Shown here piece by piece: positions 46,851 to 60,800 of a DNA stretch of 64,000 bases. The stretch's first letter is position 1. Each line of letters starts with the position of its first letter. Origin of the DNA: Lanius collurio (lineage: Eukaryota > Chordata > Aves > Passeriformes > Laniidae); the NCBI GenBank assembly GCA_020086605.1, contig JACBWW010000021.1:7519077-7583076 (forward strand), given 5' to 3'. The translations under genes were made by a program, and so were the position numbers. The notes under the pieces are model-generated. The model was given only the letters and a program-made list of their open reading frames with translations. It was not told the origin of the DNA and made no database searches.

Positions 46851-47573
46851 ACAGGTCTTTTAACAGGGGTACTGGATTTTTTTAAACTGCTTATCCTTAC
46901 TTATATATTTTTCTTATAAAATGGAAGCTATTAAATTTCAGAAGTGAAACCTGAAATTCTTGTATGAAACTCTTACAAGGCCAGGCCTCCCATACTTCCC
47001 CATCCCTTGGGTCAGACATCTCTTCCCAGACAAGTACCTCCCCTCAGGGAACAAGACCTTCCTTACCTGATCCCGCTCTCTGCTTCAAGCTCTGCTTCAT
47101 CCTTTTCTTAGTCTTGTTTTTCCTTACATGGCAGCTTTTCCCTTTTGTGGAATGAAGGGAAATCACCCCTTCCAATAGTAAAAGTACTGACTTTCTAGAC
47201 ACCGAATTAAGCCACTACCCTCAGGGTACCAGGTGTTATTTTATGAAGGAATTTGCTTTTTATATCCTTGTAGGAAAGAAGGAGGTATCCAAGTTTTAAG
47301 AACCTAATTTATAAACAACAGTAATTTTTGAATGATACTTAAAATAATTCACAGCACAGTGTCTTTAGTCTGAAATACGAGCTTTATCAGATATAAAATC
47401 TTTTCATAACTCATCCATACTCATGATCAGATAAAAATAATTCTTATTTAAAATAGACATTTAGCTTATTAAAACAACATTTGAATATTTAAATAAACTG
47501 CTTTTTAAAAAATCCCCCAACCACTTGTGCACAGTGAACAGGAGCAGGACAGCCCCAGACAGCTGGTGGCAGT
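46851..47573. other. TIPIN/DIS3L convergent 3' region
   Basis: A tail-to-tail spacer that must contain the DIS3L 3' UTR on the minus strand. I saw no minus-strand AATAAA or ATTAAA in it; only variants such as TATAAA (about 47256 and 47310) and GATAAA (about 47383). Confidence 0.55.
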
Positions 47574-47885
47574 TCACATCGTGATGTCCTCTGTCACATC
47601 CAGCAGCGCCAGCTCCCGGATCTCCTCCAGCAGCTGGTACAGGCTGGGCCCCTTGGTCTGGCAGAACTCCCGGGACTCCTCATCCATCACTTCCACCCTG
47701 GCTCTCTCTTGGGCACGCTGGGCTTCCTCTGCAGACTGGCTGACTTCTTTCACCAAGTCAGATTTCACCACATGGCAACTCTTCTGGGCGGCCTCTGTGT
47801 CCGCAGTGTGGTGCGGTGCGTTCCTGATGATTTCCAGCTTGATGGTGTCAGCATGGCAGCGGGAAGTCTGCACAAGGATTCTCAC
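47574..47885 (-). CDS. DIS3L: DIS3L exon 17, C-terminus (residues 955-1057)
   Basis: 312 nt including TGA at 47576-47574, acceptor CTTTCCAG. It encodes [20 protein letters not shown], a variable segment, then [20 protein letters not shown], matching the human C-terminus TLLEEIRDLALLDV. Confidence 0.96.
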   Translation of the reverse strand: MRILVQTSRCHADTIKLEIIRNAPHHTADTEAAQKSCHVVKSDLVKEVSQSAEEAQRAQERARVEVMDEESREFCQTKGPSLYQLLEEIRELALLDVTEDITM

Positions 47886-50800
47886 CTGGAAAGCAATATT
47901 TTGTTTATATTCCTGATGGTGCTATTTCCTTTTCCTCCTCTCCGATGAGATACTCACTGTGATGTGATCGAAAAGGCTCAAGGTCACTGAGTCTCCAGTA
48001 GTCGTAGTGGAGGTGATTTTATGCTGAGAGCGATGGAGGGACCCAGGCTTCCACTGGCAGCTCCCAGCCCCTTGACAGGAGATGACCAAGCCCTCTTTGT
48101 TTTTCATGTAGGCAGCACCTTTGATTCCGTACCTATGAAAAAAGCAAAGAAGCTGTTCTGTTTTCAGCCTTTTCAGGTCTCTTAATTTTGAAACCCACAA
48201 GCTGGCTGGGATTATAGAAAAGCAACAGGAAAGGGTGGGCACGGCCGCCTGATAATCCTGCTCCAGTGATGCTGATAGGTAGTGTCACAGAAACCCAGAT
48301 GTGAAAACAGCCTGGAGACAGTGACTGAAGTGTTCTGAGAGCAGTAAAGCAAAAGTGAAATAGTCAGTGATCTATTATCTTAGTGCTGGGTGGGGCCTGG
48401 AATGGCTCAGTGATGGGAAAAGAGCAGCATTACAGGTTTTTCCAGACAGACTGTGAGGAGACAGTTCTCTATTAAAAAAAAAAGCTACTTGAAGAGCAGC
48501 AGCATGTTTGCCCTGGGTTCTCTGTAAGGCAGTGTTTCCTGGCTGGGGAGCTTCTGGCTCTTAAGCCTCACAGGCAACCCTCTGGAATGCTGGAGATGAC
48601 AGATCTGCATTGAGCTGGTCTATACCCCGGCTGTGGCCTCCCAGCATTGCAGTAACAGCAGGTGTTATTTCCCAGCCCGTTCCCAGCCGTGCCAGGCTCA
48701 CCGGGGCACGAAGACGAGCACGCCGTTGGTGCGGATGGAGTAGATGACCCCGTCGGCCACGCAGCGCTCGTCGCTCTTGGCGCTCCTGTCTCGGAAGTAC
48801 ATGCACTGGAAGAGCTCTGTGGACTGCTTCTGAGCATGCTGTGCTGCCTGGGAGCCCCCCGCACACAAACAGAGACAAAAACCTACATAAATATTCCAAC
48901 AAGTGTCTTTGGCTTTGATTTCCACAGCTGCTTTTTCCCATTATTTACTCCCTTAACTGTCCCCTAGAAAAATTACATCTAAAAGAAAATCTTACATGAA
49001 GTACAAGTGAAATATGAACACACTTTTACAATCACTCTCAGAAGAAAACTGATATTTAAAAAAACCTCAATGCACGACAAATAAAAGCAAAGTGATGCTC
49101 TTTAGTTCCCAAAAGCACAGTCAGGACTAGTATCCCATTCCCTAGGACACCACGGAGACTCCCACAAGGACCCCCTTACCCGGTTCCTGTTATTAATGTG
49201 TCTGCACAGTTCCTCAAGATACTTGTTACTGATTATGTTATCCTTAACATCCCCTGTGGTTCCCTTTAGGGTCGCTGCCATCAAGAGCCTGTGCACAACG
49301 ATGTCAGCGTATCTCCTGATGGGAGAAGTGAAGTGAGTGTACTTCTCTAGGGCCAGCCCTGCCAAGAGAAAGGAAGAGAGGTTAGCAATCAAAGCCATCG
49401 TGTGCCTCCCCCAAGAGTCCAAAAATCACAGCAAAGGCAGAAAAATGACCAGGTACCATAATGATGAAACTGCTCCTCGGGACAAGAACCAGTTGAGAAG
49501 TACAGGGCGTTGGACATGGCATGGGTGGCCATGGAGCGCAGCAGTTTGTTCACAATGGGATCCGAAGGGTCATTTGCTCTGTCCAGAGACTCGGCCAAAG
49601 CCTTGTTAGACCTGTCAAAAAGGTGTTAATGCAGAAGAAAATTACATGATCCCTGGTCATAATGGCTTGTAGGTAACAACAGCATAAAACCCACACAGAA
49701 ATTAATAGTAACTCATAAAAAAATGATAAGTAGAATGATAGTGAAACTTTCAATGCAGTTTAATAAGAGCTTTGCTCTAGGAAAATGTTTAGAAAAATCC
49801 CAGTTTTCACCCAGTTGCCTGCTACAACCTGGAGAACCAGGGACTGGAGTGAAACCCTTTCCTATGCAGTACAAAAGAGTGGGCTGATCCAAAACCTTTG
49901 TGTCCAGCACAAACAGGACAAGGTGACACCCAGATAGAGAGGCTCTACTGATGCCTTTCACCATGGCCTTCTCATGTTATCTTGACCAAGTAATTCTGAA
50001 TTATTTTGAGTCATTTAAAATTACTACAATGCACAGAATTAACCTAATTTAAACTAGTACTCTCTTACCCAGGAGATACAGTGCAAACAAAGCCACTGCA
50101 GAGCTTGACCACTGCACAGTGACCGAACAAATGCTTTGTCTGAATATGTCTAAAATTATTCAGCCACTGCCACTTGCAGTACAACCAGCAGAACGCAGGC
50201 AGCCTCCCCTGGGGAGAACATCATCAGAAAGGTTCTGACAAAATTTGTTTTAAGAACTGCTATGCAGTGTCTCTTAACGTTGATACTCGGAGCTGTTTGT
50301 AACGATAATATGGCCAAATAGTTAACTGCTTAAATTTAATTACAGAACTTTAGTAATAAAAGCTACCGTGTGTCTATTGAGAAGCCTTTGGCACTGGCAC
50401 ATTCCCGAAGCTCAGTGAAGAATTCCTGTCGTGGTGGGGGGTGTTGCCGCAGAAGAGCTTGGTGGGGAAAATCCTCGGAAATCCTTTTCGCCACCCAGTG
50501 GTTGGCCAGGATCATGCATTCCGCCACGGTCTCGTGCACTTCCAGCGGCTGCTTGGGGATGAGGTCGTGGATATTCCGTCTGTCATCCAGCTGCACTCGG
50601 ATCTCGATCCCTTCCAGCTCCAGCGCGCCGCACCTGTCCCGCTTAGCTCGGATGTGTCGTGCTATGTCGGTGAGTTTGGATATGGCCCAAACTAGTTCAG
50701 CCAGCTTCTTCTGCTTCATTTCTTCATCCAGGCTTTTCAGTTCCAGGATATCCCCCACCACACTGCTGTCTCCATCCAACAATCCCTGTGCTGTCTCATA

Positions 50801-53800
50801 CTCCAGCTTGTAGGCAGAGCGGATGAGGGTTTTGGTGTATTGAACCCTCAGCATCTCGTAGGATTCCTTCTCCAGCTCCCACAAGACACTCACAGCATAT
50901 CTGAAAGCCAGCACCACAGTTCTGACATAGTTCTGGTAGACTTAAACTCCCATTTCAAGCACATTCAACTCTTAGAAATTTATAGACTTAATTATGGTTG
51001 GGGAAGCATCTTTTTCTTCATGAAACCAGTGCTCAGCAACACCACTAAATAATGCACTTGCCTTTCAGTCTCATGCATCACAACTTCAATGAGGACCAGC
51101 TACACAGCTTAATTTTTAGTTCACCTGCTGAAGCAGAGTACCCCTAAGGTATAAGGTCTCCTTTATGTTAAAACAGAGCTACACTGTGATAGTTAATTTT
51201 TATCCATTTTTATTTTATTAGTCAGATGCATCCACAATGAATACCTCTGCACCCTGCATATCCTCATGCCAGCATCCAGCCGAACATGTAAATTGATATA
51301 ATCTGGCCTATAGAATTCAGCCTACCCGTGGTAGAACTGAAAGGTAATTTTTAATGTACAATTTTTAATGTACACAATCTTCCAGTTGATGATTTAGTAA
51401 TAATCCAAAATGACTTGTAAAAGTCTCCCTGCTCAGAACAATTCCAACCCCTTACCTGTCCACTCCGCTGAGGAGGGAGCACACGTCGGCGCTGAGGACA
51501 GAGGGCAGCATGTCATAGCGCCGATCCGCTAAGTAATACGTGGTAGCCCTGAGGAACAAAACACAGTTACTGTTCTCACCAGGACTCCTGGGGTATAAGC
51601 ATTGCTTCATAGTCTGATTTTAAAAGGTTATTTCTACAGAACACTCACAGGTGCAGTACTAAAGTAAAATTATTTAAATAGCTATTTGTATAGTACAACC
51701 CTAATTTTGCCTTCCTTGGTATTTCAGCTGCCACTAAGGGCAGAACCAGGGCTGGACAAAATATGCTCACTTGAAGAAGAGGTGATTTAATGGCTACATC
51801 AAAAATCCCTGCTGCCTACAGTTTATACTTCTTTGCATCTACAAACAATACAGTTCACAAAGTGATTCAGCAGTTTAAGTCCAAAGAGCGGCAATAAAAG
51901 AAAAAAGGGAATGAAATATTTGCACATTAACAGACAAGACTGAACATTGAAACAAGCCTGACAAATACCTCTGGAATTAAATTCATGTAAGACTTAATTC
52001 CATTTTGCGGATGTTCATCTCCCTTGGAATGCAAACGAGTGGTTTTCAAAAATACTTCAAGTCACAGATGTTAAATTTGATTCCAAAGCAAAGAGGAGTG
52101 ATTAGGGAAAAATGAACTTATAAGTATAACTTTCTGGAAAATGTGTCCAAATAAAAGCAGAATGTCATTAGTTATATAATAATTTAATTAGCTTTACTAA
52201 GTCTTTACTAAGACACGAAAGGTGGAAGCATGTTTCTTTCCTTCCAAAGTTTCCTAAAGGTAGCATCAAAAACTTCTGAGCTTCATGAATTTTCTAATTT
52301 TCAGAAAATAACTTACCTTGCTCTGGCCTCAACATCAGTGTAGGAATTTGCTGCCACAAAGTGAGTCACATCTGCAATGTGCACCCCCAGCTCGAGATTC
52401 CCGTTGGGCAGAGTCCTGACAGAGAGAGCATCATCCACATCCTCGCAGCCCTTGGGGTCAATGCTGAATATCAAGTGGGTATCTCTCAAGTCAAGGCGTT
52501 CTTTTTCCTCCTCTGGACTCACTTTCCATGGATTCTTCGGAGAACTCACAGGCATTTCACTCATCTGTACAGAAATATTGTTGATGAACATAGATTTATA
52601 TATTTTCTACAAAAAGATACCAACAAATTATATTTAATTAGTTTTTTCAAATTCTTTTGTTTCATTTTCCAATTCCATTACATTTACTTTATGGAAAGTA
52701 TGGAAAAAATTGAAAAGAATTCTATGTGCATTAGTAACCAATGTTATTACTGTGGTGATACTGCAGCTCTGGCAAATATAACCACTACATATTGGGTTTT
52801 TACGATCTTTTTCTTTCAATTAATTGTAGGTATAATCAAAATAGTTAGCTAAGAAAGCTGGATCCTCTCCCAGTTGAAACACAGTATTTAATACAGTAGG
52901 AGGAGGACTTTAGGATAAGTAGCATAACCATATACTAAAGACAGAAAAATCTTAAAAGTCTAACTCAAATTTGAATTAAGAGTTTGTAATCTCCTCACAG
53001 CAAATGGATTCTATTAAAATCACTCTTGACTTGAAAATCCATAGTATCAATAGAACCACCGATCCAAAAGATTCCAGAAAAATTAACTAAAATAATTTTT
53101 CAGCTTCCAAAATGGGCTTTCAAAAACCCAGTGGCAACAAAGATGTTCAGCTGTAAAAGGGTCCCTCTCTTTGAGAAACAAGACCCTGGAAATGAACAGA
53201 AAAGATTGGATCTGATCACAAAGACAAACCTGGATTTCTGAGAAAGGGGCAGCAGAAATGCTGTTCTCCACCAGAATCGCTGCGATTTCCCCTTCGAGAT
53301 CTCCAATTCTCCCCAGAACTCTCACAAAGTGGCCGTTCGGATAGAGGGAAGTTGACTCCCAGGAATCGATGCGCACGACAACTCTGTACTCCTGCAGCGA
53401 GACAGCTCTGTTAGAACAGCACTGCACCCCTGAAAAGTACAATTTGTACCCCTAACAGGACCTTTCATTTATCAGAAAAAAACCAAAGCAAGTGGTATGT
53501 AAGTGCTCAGGGTAGCTGGACTTGGCCCAAATTCAGAACTCAAATAAGCTTTGTAATCTGAAGATGAAATGGTTCTGACAGGAATTGAACACAACCTTCA
53601 AGGCAGAAAATGAACCCTCACAGACTTCACTTTAACAGTTTTACCATGATTTTGTCAAAGAAAACATCATTAGGGTATATAACACCCACACAGGTTTGTA
53701 AGAACACAGAACAGAGAAACACTTCAGTTAAATTACCTGTAATGCTTCAGCCTGCTGAGTGCTGATCCGGATTTTGGGAATTCGGTAATCCCAAGGTGTT

Positions 53801-54809
53801 ACAAGGACTTTCTGAGCATTTCTGCCCTGGGACTGGCTCTCTTCTTTAGAAGGGAAAGTGACCACATAATCCCTCCAGTTCTTTTGGATGATTCCAACTA
53901 CTTTACCTTTAAATAAGGAACATTGTGCATTAAAGAGTTTAACAGGACCAAGACAGCAAATATGTGGGAGGTACAGGAGATTCATTGCTTTGTAAAATGA
54001 ACTGATGTATCCCCAAATCTGTGTCACAATTGCCAACAACATATGGTGTGCAGACAATACAAGTGTGTCATAAATTATTGTTGGCACAGGAAGATTTTAA
54101 TGAGCTTTTATTTATGTGGAGACTAACTCATTGTATAGATTTCAATTGATACAGGACATTAATTATTCAGAGATTCTTGCTGCTGCTGAAACGCGGCCAA
54201 TCCTAGTAATACAGAAAATTTTTAATAGCAAAGACCAAAACAAAAAATCATTTCCCTACAAAAAGAGAATGAATCTCTTAAAATTTTTAGCTCTGACCTC
54301 AACAAACTTCTAAGATGCAGCTATAGCTGCAGAGTAACAATTTCAAACAAGACTCCAAGTTCCCAAGGTATCCAGGCATGTCACACTGGAATACTTTTCC
54401 ATGTAACAAATTTTTTTTTCATTATTTATCAGCAGGGAATTAAAAGGATTCATCTCCTTACCTGTGGGCATAGGGTCACCTGTGGAGTCCGCAGGTGCTT
54501 TGTCCTCAGTCTCATTTTCACAGAGAGCAGCAGTCCTTCCCTTCCATTCATGCACAGGGAGCAACTCAACCACCACCACATCCCCATGGATTGCACGATT
54601 CCGAGCCTTGGCCCCATAAATAAGGATGTCACTTTGAAGTTCTGTTTTTAAAATAAAAATAAACAGAACCATAATCTGCTACAAAAATTCAAATCCCTCC
54701 ATTCTTGGCAGCATTCTGCTGAAATAACAGAAAATTACTTTTTCAGTATGATTTCTTCCAAAAAGGACTACTGGTAAGTAATTAATATTGCAAGGAAATG
54801 CAAACCTTT

Positions 54810-54845
<36 letters not shown>

Positions 54846-57800
54846 GACCTATTAAGGAATTCTGTAAGTGAACTTTTGGATTAAAAGCAGCATAGGCTGG
54901 GATGAGTTCATTGTTCATTGTTCTTAGGCAGCAGCTTTAAAAACACACAGCATAGTTAAATTGGGAAAGCCACTGCCACAGGATTCTGGAGAGGGTTCAG
55001 AATAAAACAAGCTTTTTAAAAAAAATGAGTTTATTGAGCACTGGTTTGACTGCAGGGTCTGTCACAGGAACATTTGAAAGTAGTTATTAGTGAGAGCTGG
55101 GCCAATGTGTCTGTGCAAGGGGAATGGACTGCTCCTTCAAAGGTGTTGATTAGTAACTCATGCCAGAGAGACAATCCTGGATCAGCTTGATCCAAAAGGC
55201 AATTTTCCAATTATGTTCACAAAGACCAGCTTCCTAATCCTGCCAACATCTATGCAAACCCTTATTGAAGTCAAAAGAGTGGTCACCTGAGGTTAGAGCG
55301 AAGCACAGGGACAACAATTTGCATCAGCATTTCACATTTCACTTCAGAGATGTAGGGAAACAGGACAAGAGGCCAAAATATAGCCAAAGGTGCTAAGAAA
55401 GAGGAAGGAGTTTTCCTCACAAGTTCCACCCTGGTTAATTTTCAGCCTCCTTTCTGGCCCATAAAAACCACAAAAGCACTGCAGTGTCTCGGCCTCCATC
55501 CTGATTGGTAACTGAAAACCAGCTCCTCACCTGTGTCTTTGCTGCCAAAGCCCTGAAGCCGAACAAAAGCTTCCAGCTGTGCTCGGTGCTTATTGACATT
55601 CAGTGTACCCTGAAAGAGGCCAACAAACCAATCAACAGAATGAAACAGTCACCCTAAAATGGACAACTTTAAAGGATAAAATTCTGGGGTTTGCAATTAT
55701 TTTTACATGACTTAGTTTTTATTGATCCGTAGGTTATTTTGAACATGACTATTCTCTCTATAGGGGGGAATACGGGATGTAGAACTTTTAAATCCTGAAT
55801 TTATTTGTAAGATGGTAAATGACATTTTATTCCAACTACAGGCAGTGTAAAATTACCTTTGCTGCCTGCCTTAGCACAGAATCAGGCATTATTCCAACAA
55901 GAAAGAAAAACCTCAGTCTTCCTGTTCATATTTTATTCCTGCCTCGCTGCTGGAATTGCCAAGAAAGGAACAAATTACTGGCTCTAATTCTGGAAATTAT
56001 TTTTGGAAGAAGGACACTTGTCTACCAACAATCCATATTAAGGCCCTGAACAGCCATAAACCTGTAAATTAATTTCATTGACTGAGAGATGTCTGTGCGA
56101 ATGAAGTTAGAACTGCTGCCTTTGTGCAGCACCATTTACATTTAAGAACAAGGTCTCACTGCTTCAAATCACACCTGCTCTCTCAATTTGCAGGTACATC
56201 ACATATCAACCTGAAGAAAAATTCATAGCACATTTAATATCTTCAATAAGCAATTCTTATTTTAACTTCTCCAAGACAAAAAAAAAAACCCAAAAAACAA
56301 CAAAACCAAAAAACAAAACCAAAAAAATCCACATGTCACAACAAAGTGTAGGGGAAATATTTTATTTTGAGAATCCTAAGAATCCTAATCCTTTCCATCC
56401 TCTTGCTTTTTGTTTTCTTTCCCTCTTCCCACCATAGCCATATTTCTTTCTCTAATCAGTCTAATTTAGGCAACTAAAGGGACCAAGCACAAGACTGCAT
56501 TGTTCTGTGTACATCCTCTGCATAAGAATACCTGCAGGTATCTTCCAGATTTGATCCCAGACTCCAGTATTTCCACAGGTAAGTGCTCAGGGTATTCTTT
56601 TCCGTGGTTCTCCTGGCTTTCGCTCTCCCGTTCATGCCGAGCTTGGATTATGGAGTCAAAGAGTTCATGGGCAGCCTTTAGGTCAGGCCAGAAGTTATCC
56701 AAGTAATTCTGTATGCACAAATATAAATAAACAGGAATGGATTTAGAGACCTCTGTTCTTTTAATAATGCATTTGGAAAGCCCATAATGGGCAAGAGCTG
56801 TCTCACATTGTACTCAAATAGCACTTCCAAATGTTAATGATGAGTCTGCTCTAAACCCCACAGATCTGTCCCAGATTCAGCCTAATCCACTGTTAAATGC
56901 AACAAAGGTGAATCAGTTTGGTGCTGTTTTTACTCAACATCCCTTCACAGCTAAACATAAACATCCCATCCCCACATCCCACTGAATACAAGTGCTATCA
57001 GAGATGGACGCCAAAATGAAGAATGAATTATCTTCTCAGGCATCACTGTATCCTCAGCAGTCCGGCAAAGCACCTGGCAGAACATTGCTGATGGATATTT
57101 AGGCTACAGCTGCTTATGGACTGCTTCCACTCCAGATTTAAGACAGCTGGCTGAGGGAACTGATCACTGCTCATCAATGCCAAATTCCTTAAAAACAAGG
57201 AAAACAAGGAAAAGGTCTCCTAAGAAAGACAGCCTCTATCCCCAGAGCTGCTGTTTTTCTTTCCAGCTCTCTTCTTTGCTCATTGCCATTGGTTACTCTG
57301 ACATTCTCGTAAGTGACATATTTGCTTGCTTTGATAAATGGGGACATGAGTTACCATCACAGCTTTCTTGAATGTAAACTCTGACATGATTTGCAATATA
57401 CTTTAATGTACTTGCTTCATCATTTTGATGCAGCATAAAGGAAACCTTTTATTTTTCTGGCATGTTACCTTGAAGGAAATCACAAACACTCCTTCTGTTT
57501 CATTTCCGTACTGCCTGATAGCATCTTCATCTTCTGTTACCATAACAACTGGCATCTGACCCAGGCAATGATTGTAGTACCAGGCTGCTGCACTGTAAAT
57601 ATTCCTAGAAAAGCAAAGTTTGAAATAAGATTTCTGCCATAGCTCATTTGCTACTAGCAAGATTTTGGTGGCTTTGTATAAATGAGATTTTGATTTAACA
57701 CTCAAACTTTTAAAAGACATACACCAAACTATAGGAACGTTTTTCTGCAAAAATGTTTATGTGCCATTCTTAAGCACCACAAGAAGAGAGGAAAATAGAA

Positions 57801-60800
57801 TGTTTCCTCCCCAGTACATCCACTTGTGCCCTGGCTGCAACACAACATAAAGTTCCTCTCAGTGAAAGCTTGTAAAAAGCAGGCTGGAGGTGCTCAGACT
57901 CCAGTGCTACGGTGTAACTTCAAACTGATCCAGCTTTTTCCTTAGCATTATTGCATTTCATTTAGAACATTTTGTCTACTTCTCTAAGAAAACAATGTTG
58001 ATACTTTTGTAACCATTAAAGCACAATGCAGACTTTCTGTGGCTGTGAACTTGTTAAGCAGCACAAGAGCAAGAACTCTCAGCACCTGGTGCATGCTCAT
58101 ACTCCTAAATACAAAGTCGTGATGCTGTGCAGTGTGGCACTGCAGAGGTACAAACCAACCTGGTCTGCCACTTCTCCATGGATTCTCCCTTCTCCCTCGG
58201 CAGGTAGCAGTGCTGGTGGAATTCATTAGCAAACACAGTACAGTCGTGACGGGGATCCTTCAATAGATTTCGTAATTTGTTGTACTGTCTGGAAAGCAAA
58301 AAGATAAATATATTCTTGTGCTTTCTTTTGACAATGCTATTTTAACTCCATGTGAAAATACAGCTGAAAAAAATCAAGGAAAATCACTGTCATGCCCAGA
58401 GAAATGAATTCATTACATTACAACACTGATGATAAATCCTGAACCATTACCTGCAAGCAAGTTTTTAAAGTTCCATTGTGAATGCTTCTGATTTTAAACA
58501 TACTTGTTTTCCAGTGAGGCCCACAAAATATCCTAAGTGTTCAGGAACTTATTTGTTTGTCACTTTTGGGACAAGGGCTATTTCTTCAAAAGCATTTGTG
58601 CTTATGGAAAAGCCTTGAGAGCAAATTTTACTCTGAAATGCTAGGACAATGCCCAGGTTAATGTCTGGTGAGATAAGCACCATACAACAATATTATTTGC
58701 TCCCCAAAGAGAAGTGCTCAGGCATCAATACAGCAAACCAAAACCTGTCCATAACCAAGCTGTGGGCACATGATAGATCATTACTGCAAAGTCTCATTAA
58801 TTCAAATGGCCCGCCAGCCATTTGATTGGCTAATAATGCTACAGGTTTCATATCTCTCCTATCAAGTGAAAACTATGCCAGGCATTGATGTCCATGGATC
58901 ACAAAGGATCCCAGTCCTTCCCCTTCTGTAAAACTACATTAAGACACTTGAAAGAAATTATACATTTTACAAATCAGTATTTTTATGGCAATCTAAATAA
59001 AAGTTCTTATAGGGTAAGTACCTGCGTCCTTTCTGATGTTGCACAGCCTGACAAGCTGTTTGCATGAAAATAATTCCTTTCAGCTCTGGAAATTCCAGAA
59101 TCTCCAGGTACTCCTGAACAACCTTGCAGTCGGGGACAACGTAGTGTGTGACATCATCTGATAACAATTTGCCATCTGAAAGATAATTCAGAGTTTAAAG
59201 GTTGAAACTTTCAGTTGCAATACCGGTTTCTTGAAAATACTTTCTGATGTAAGAAAATAGAGTTGTCTCCTCGACTGGGTACATTTCTTTTTCTGATGAA
59301 CAATATTACGGATGTTATGGTACAATTCTGTGGTACAGTCCATAAATTTGTGACAAAACCCTTTTGCATCCACTGATGCCAAAATTTAGTGCAAATTCTA
59401 TCCAAAGGAGAAAAAAAGATCCACTCTCATTACGAAAAGGCTATAACTTAAAAGAGTGAAGGTTACAGTTCTTTCTTCTCTGCTTCCATATGGAAAAAGG
59501 GACTCTATATCTGGCACAGAAAATCTTTTCATGGAGTTTCCAAAGGCTGTAGAATTATGAGCAGTTCCTTCACCCTGCTCCCACAGCTCTCTGTTCAAAC
59601 ACACCATTTACAGCAGGCTCTTTACATAAAAGAGCACAGGTGAGGGTACAGTAGAGAAAACCACAGCTACTGCAAAGAGAAGATGTTTTTAAACCTAAAC
59701 TATTAACCATCAGTGTTAATTTTCTTTATGGAGACTCTCTCCCTTAGGAATATACAATCACAATACCACAGCAAAAACATCACAGATGACATCTTAAAAC
59801 GTACCTCAAAATTAGTGAATGTAATTGCTTTTGGTATTTCAAAGATTACCCAATAGCTTTCAGATGGGAGGGGATTTCCACTCTATTTTCTCTTAATACA
59901 TATTTATTCTTTATTATAAATACTGAACTGCTGAACTCACCTCAGTGTAGACAAATTATACAGAATAAAGTATATAGGTATTGACAAGTAAGTTTATTTT
60001 CATGTATTTCTTAGAAGCTGACAAGGGACAAACTTTGAGCTGTGACCACAAGAAGTGAATCCAGCTAGCACAACCGTGCTCACAGTAACTTGGCCTCATC
60101 TCACACTGAAGGCTTATAATGGATGATGGCAGAACACATACAAGAAAGCTAATATTTATTAATAATTCAGAAGAGCATTAAAAGTGAAATGTTGCTGGAA
60201 GATTTATGAGATCTGCCCATGCAAAGCTATCCTTGCCTACCCCATACATCTAGAAAGAATGACTTCTAGGCAGGCACAGCTCACCCTTACAAGCACCTGC
60301 AGGTGTGATTTTTGCAGGAAGTCTCTCAGAGGAAATAGATTTGCTCAGCACACTGTGTAGAGTCAGGAAGGAAAACAAGTATTTCGCTCACATCTGGGTT
60401 ACTTGAATAATCACATAGGGACATATTCTGACAGACTCCTGTAGCACAATCTACATTTAAGTGCAAAAGAGGGGAAGCTAGGCACAGCAGGAGAGGTTAG
60501 ATTTTTTTCTGATATGTGCCTTTAAGTTATCTTTGGGGAACTGATAACCAAACACAGTATTTTAAGGAGCAGTAACTATCACTAGTCCTGATCTCCTAGG
60601 TAGCAGTAATACACTATAATATTATAATCTAAGTAATACACTTTTTGCCCTCTATTGCAACAGGCACCTAAATCAAAAGTGAAAATATCTATGTCAATCA
60701 CAGTTCCAAAGGGAAGGAAAAAAAAAAAAAAAGAGTTACAATTCTCTACCTTTTCTTTTAAGCAAGCAAGTAATTTGGTCGATTTAAACAGTTTGGATAT

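Noticed and set aside
47527..47948. Plus-strand open frames over the DIS3L last exon
   Set aside because: They are antisense shadows of the conserved DIS3L exon 17.
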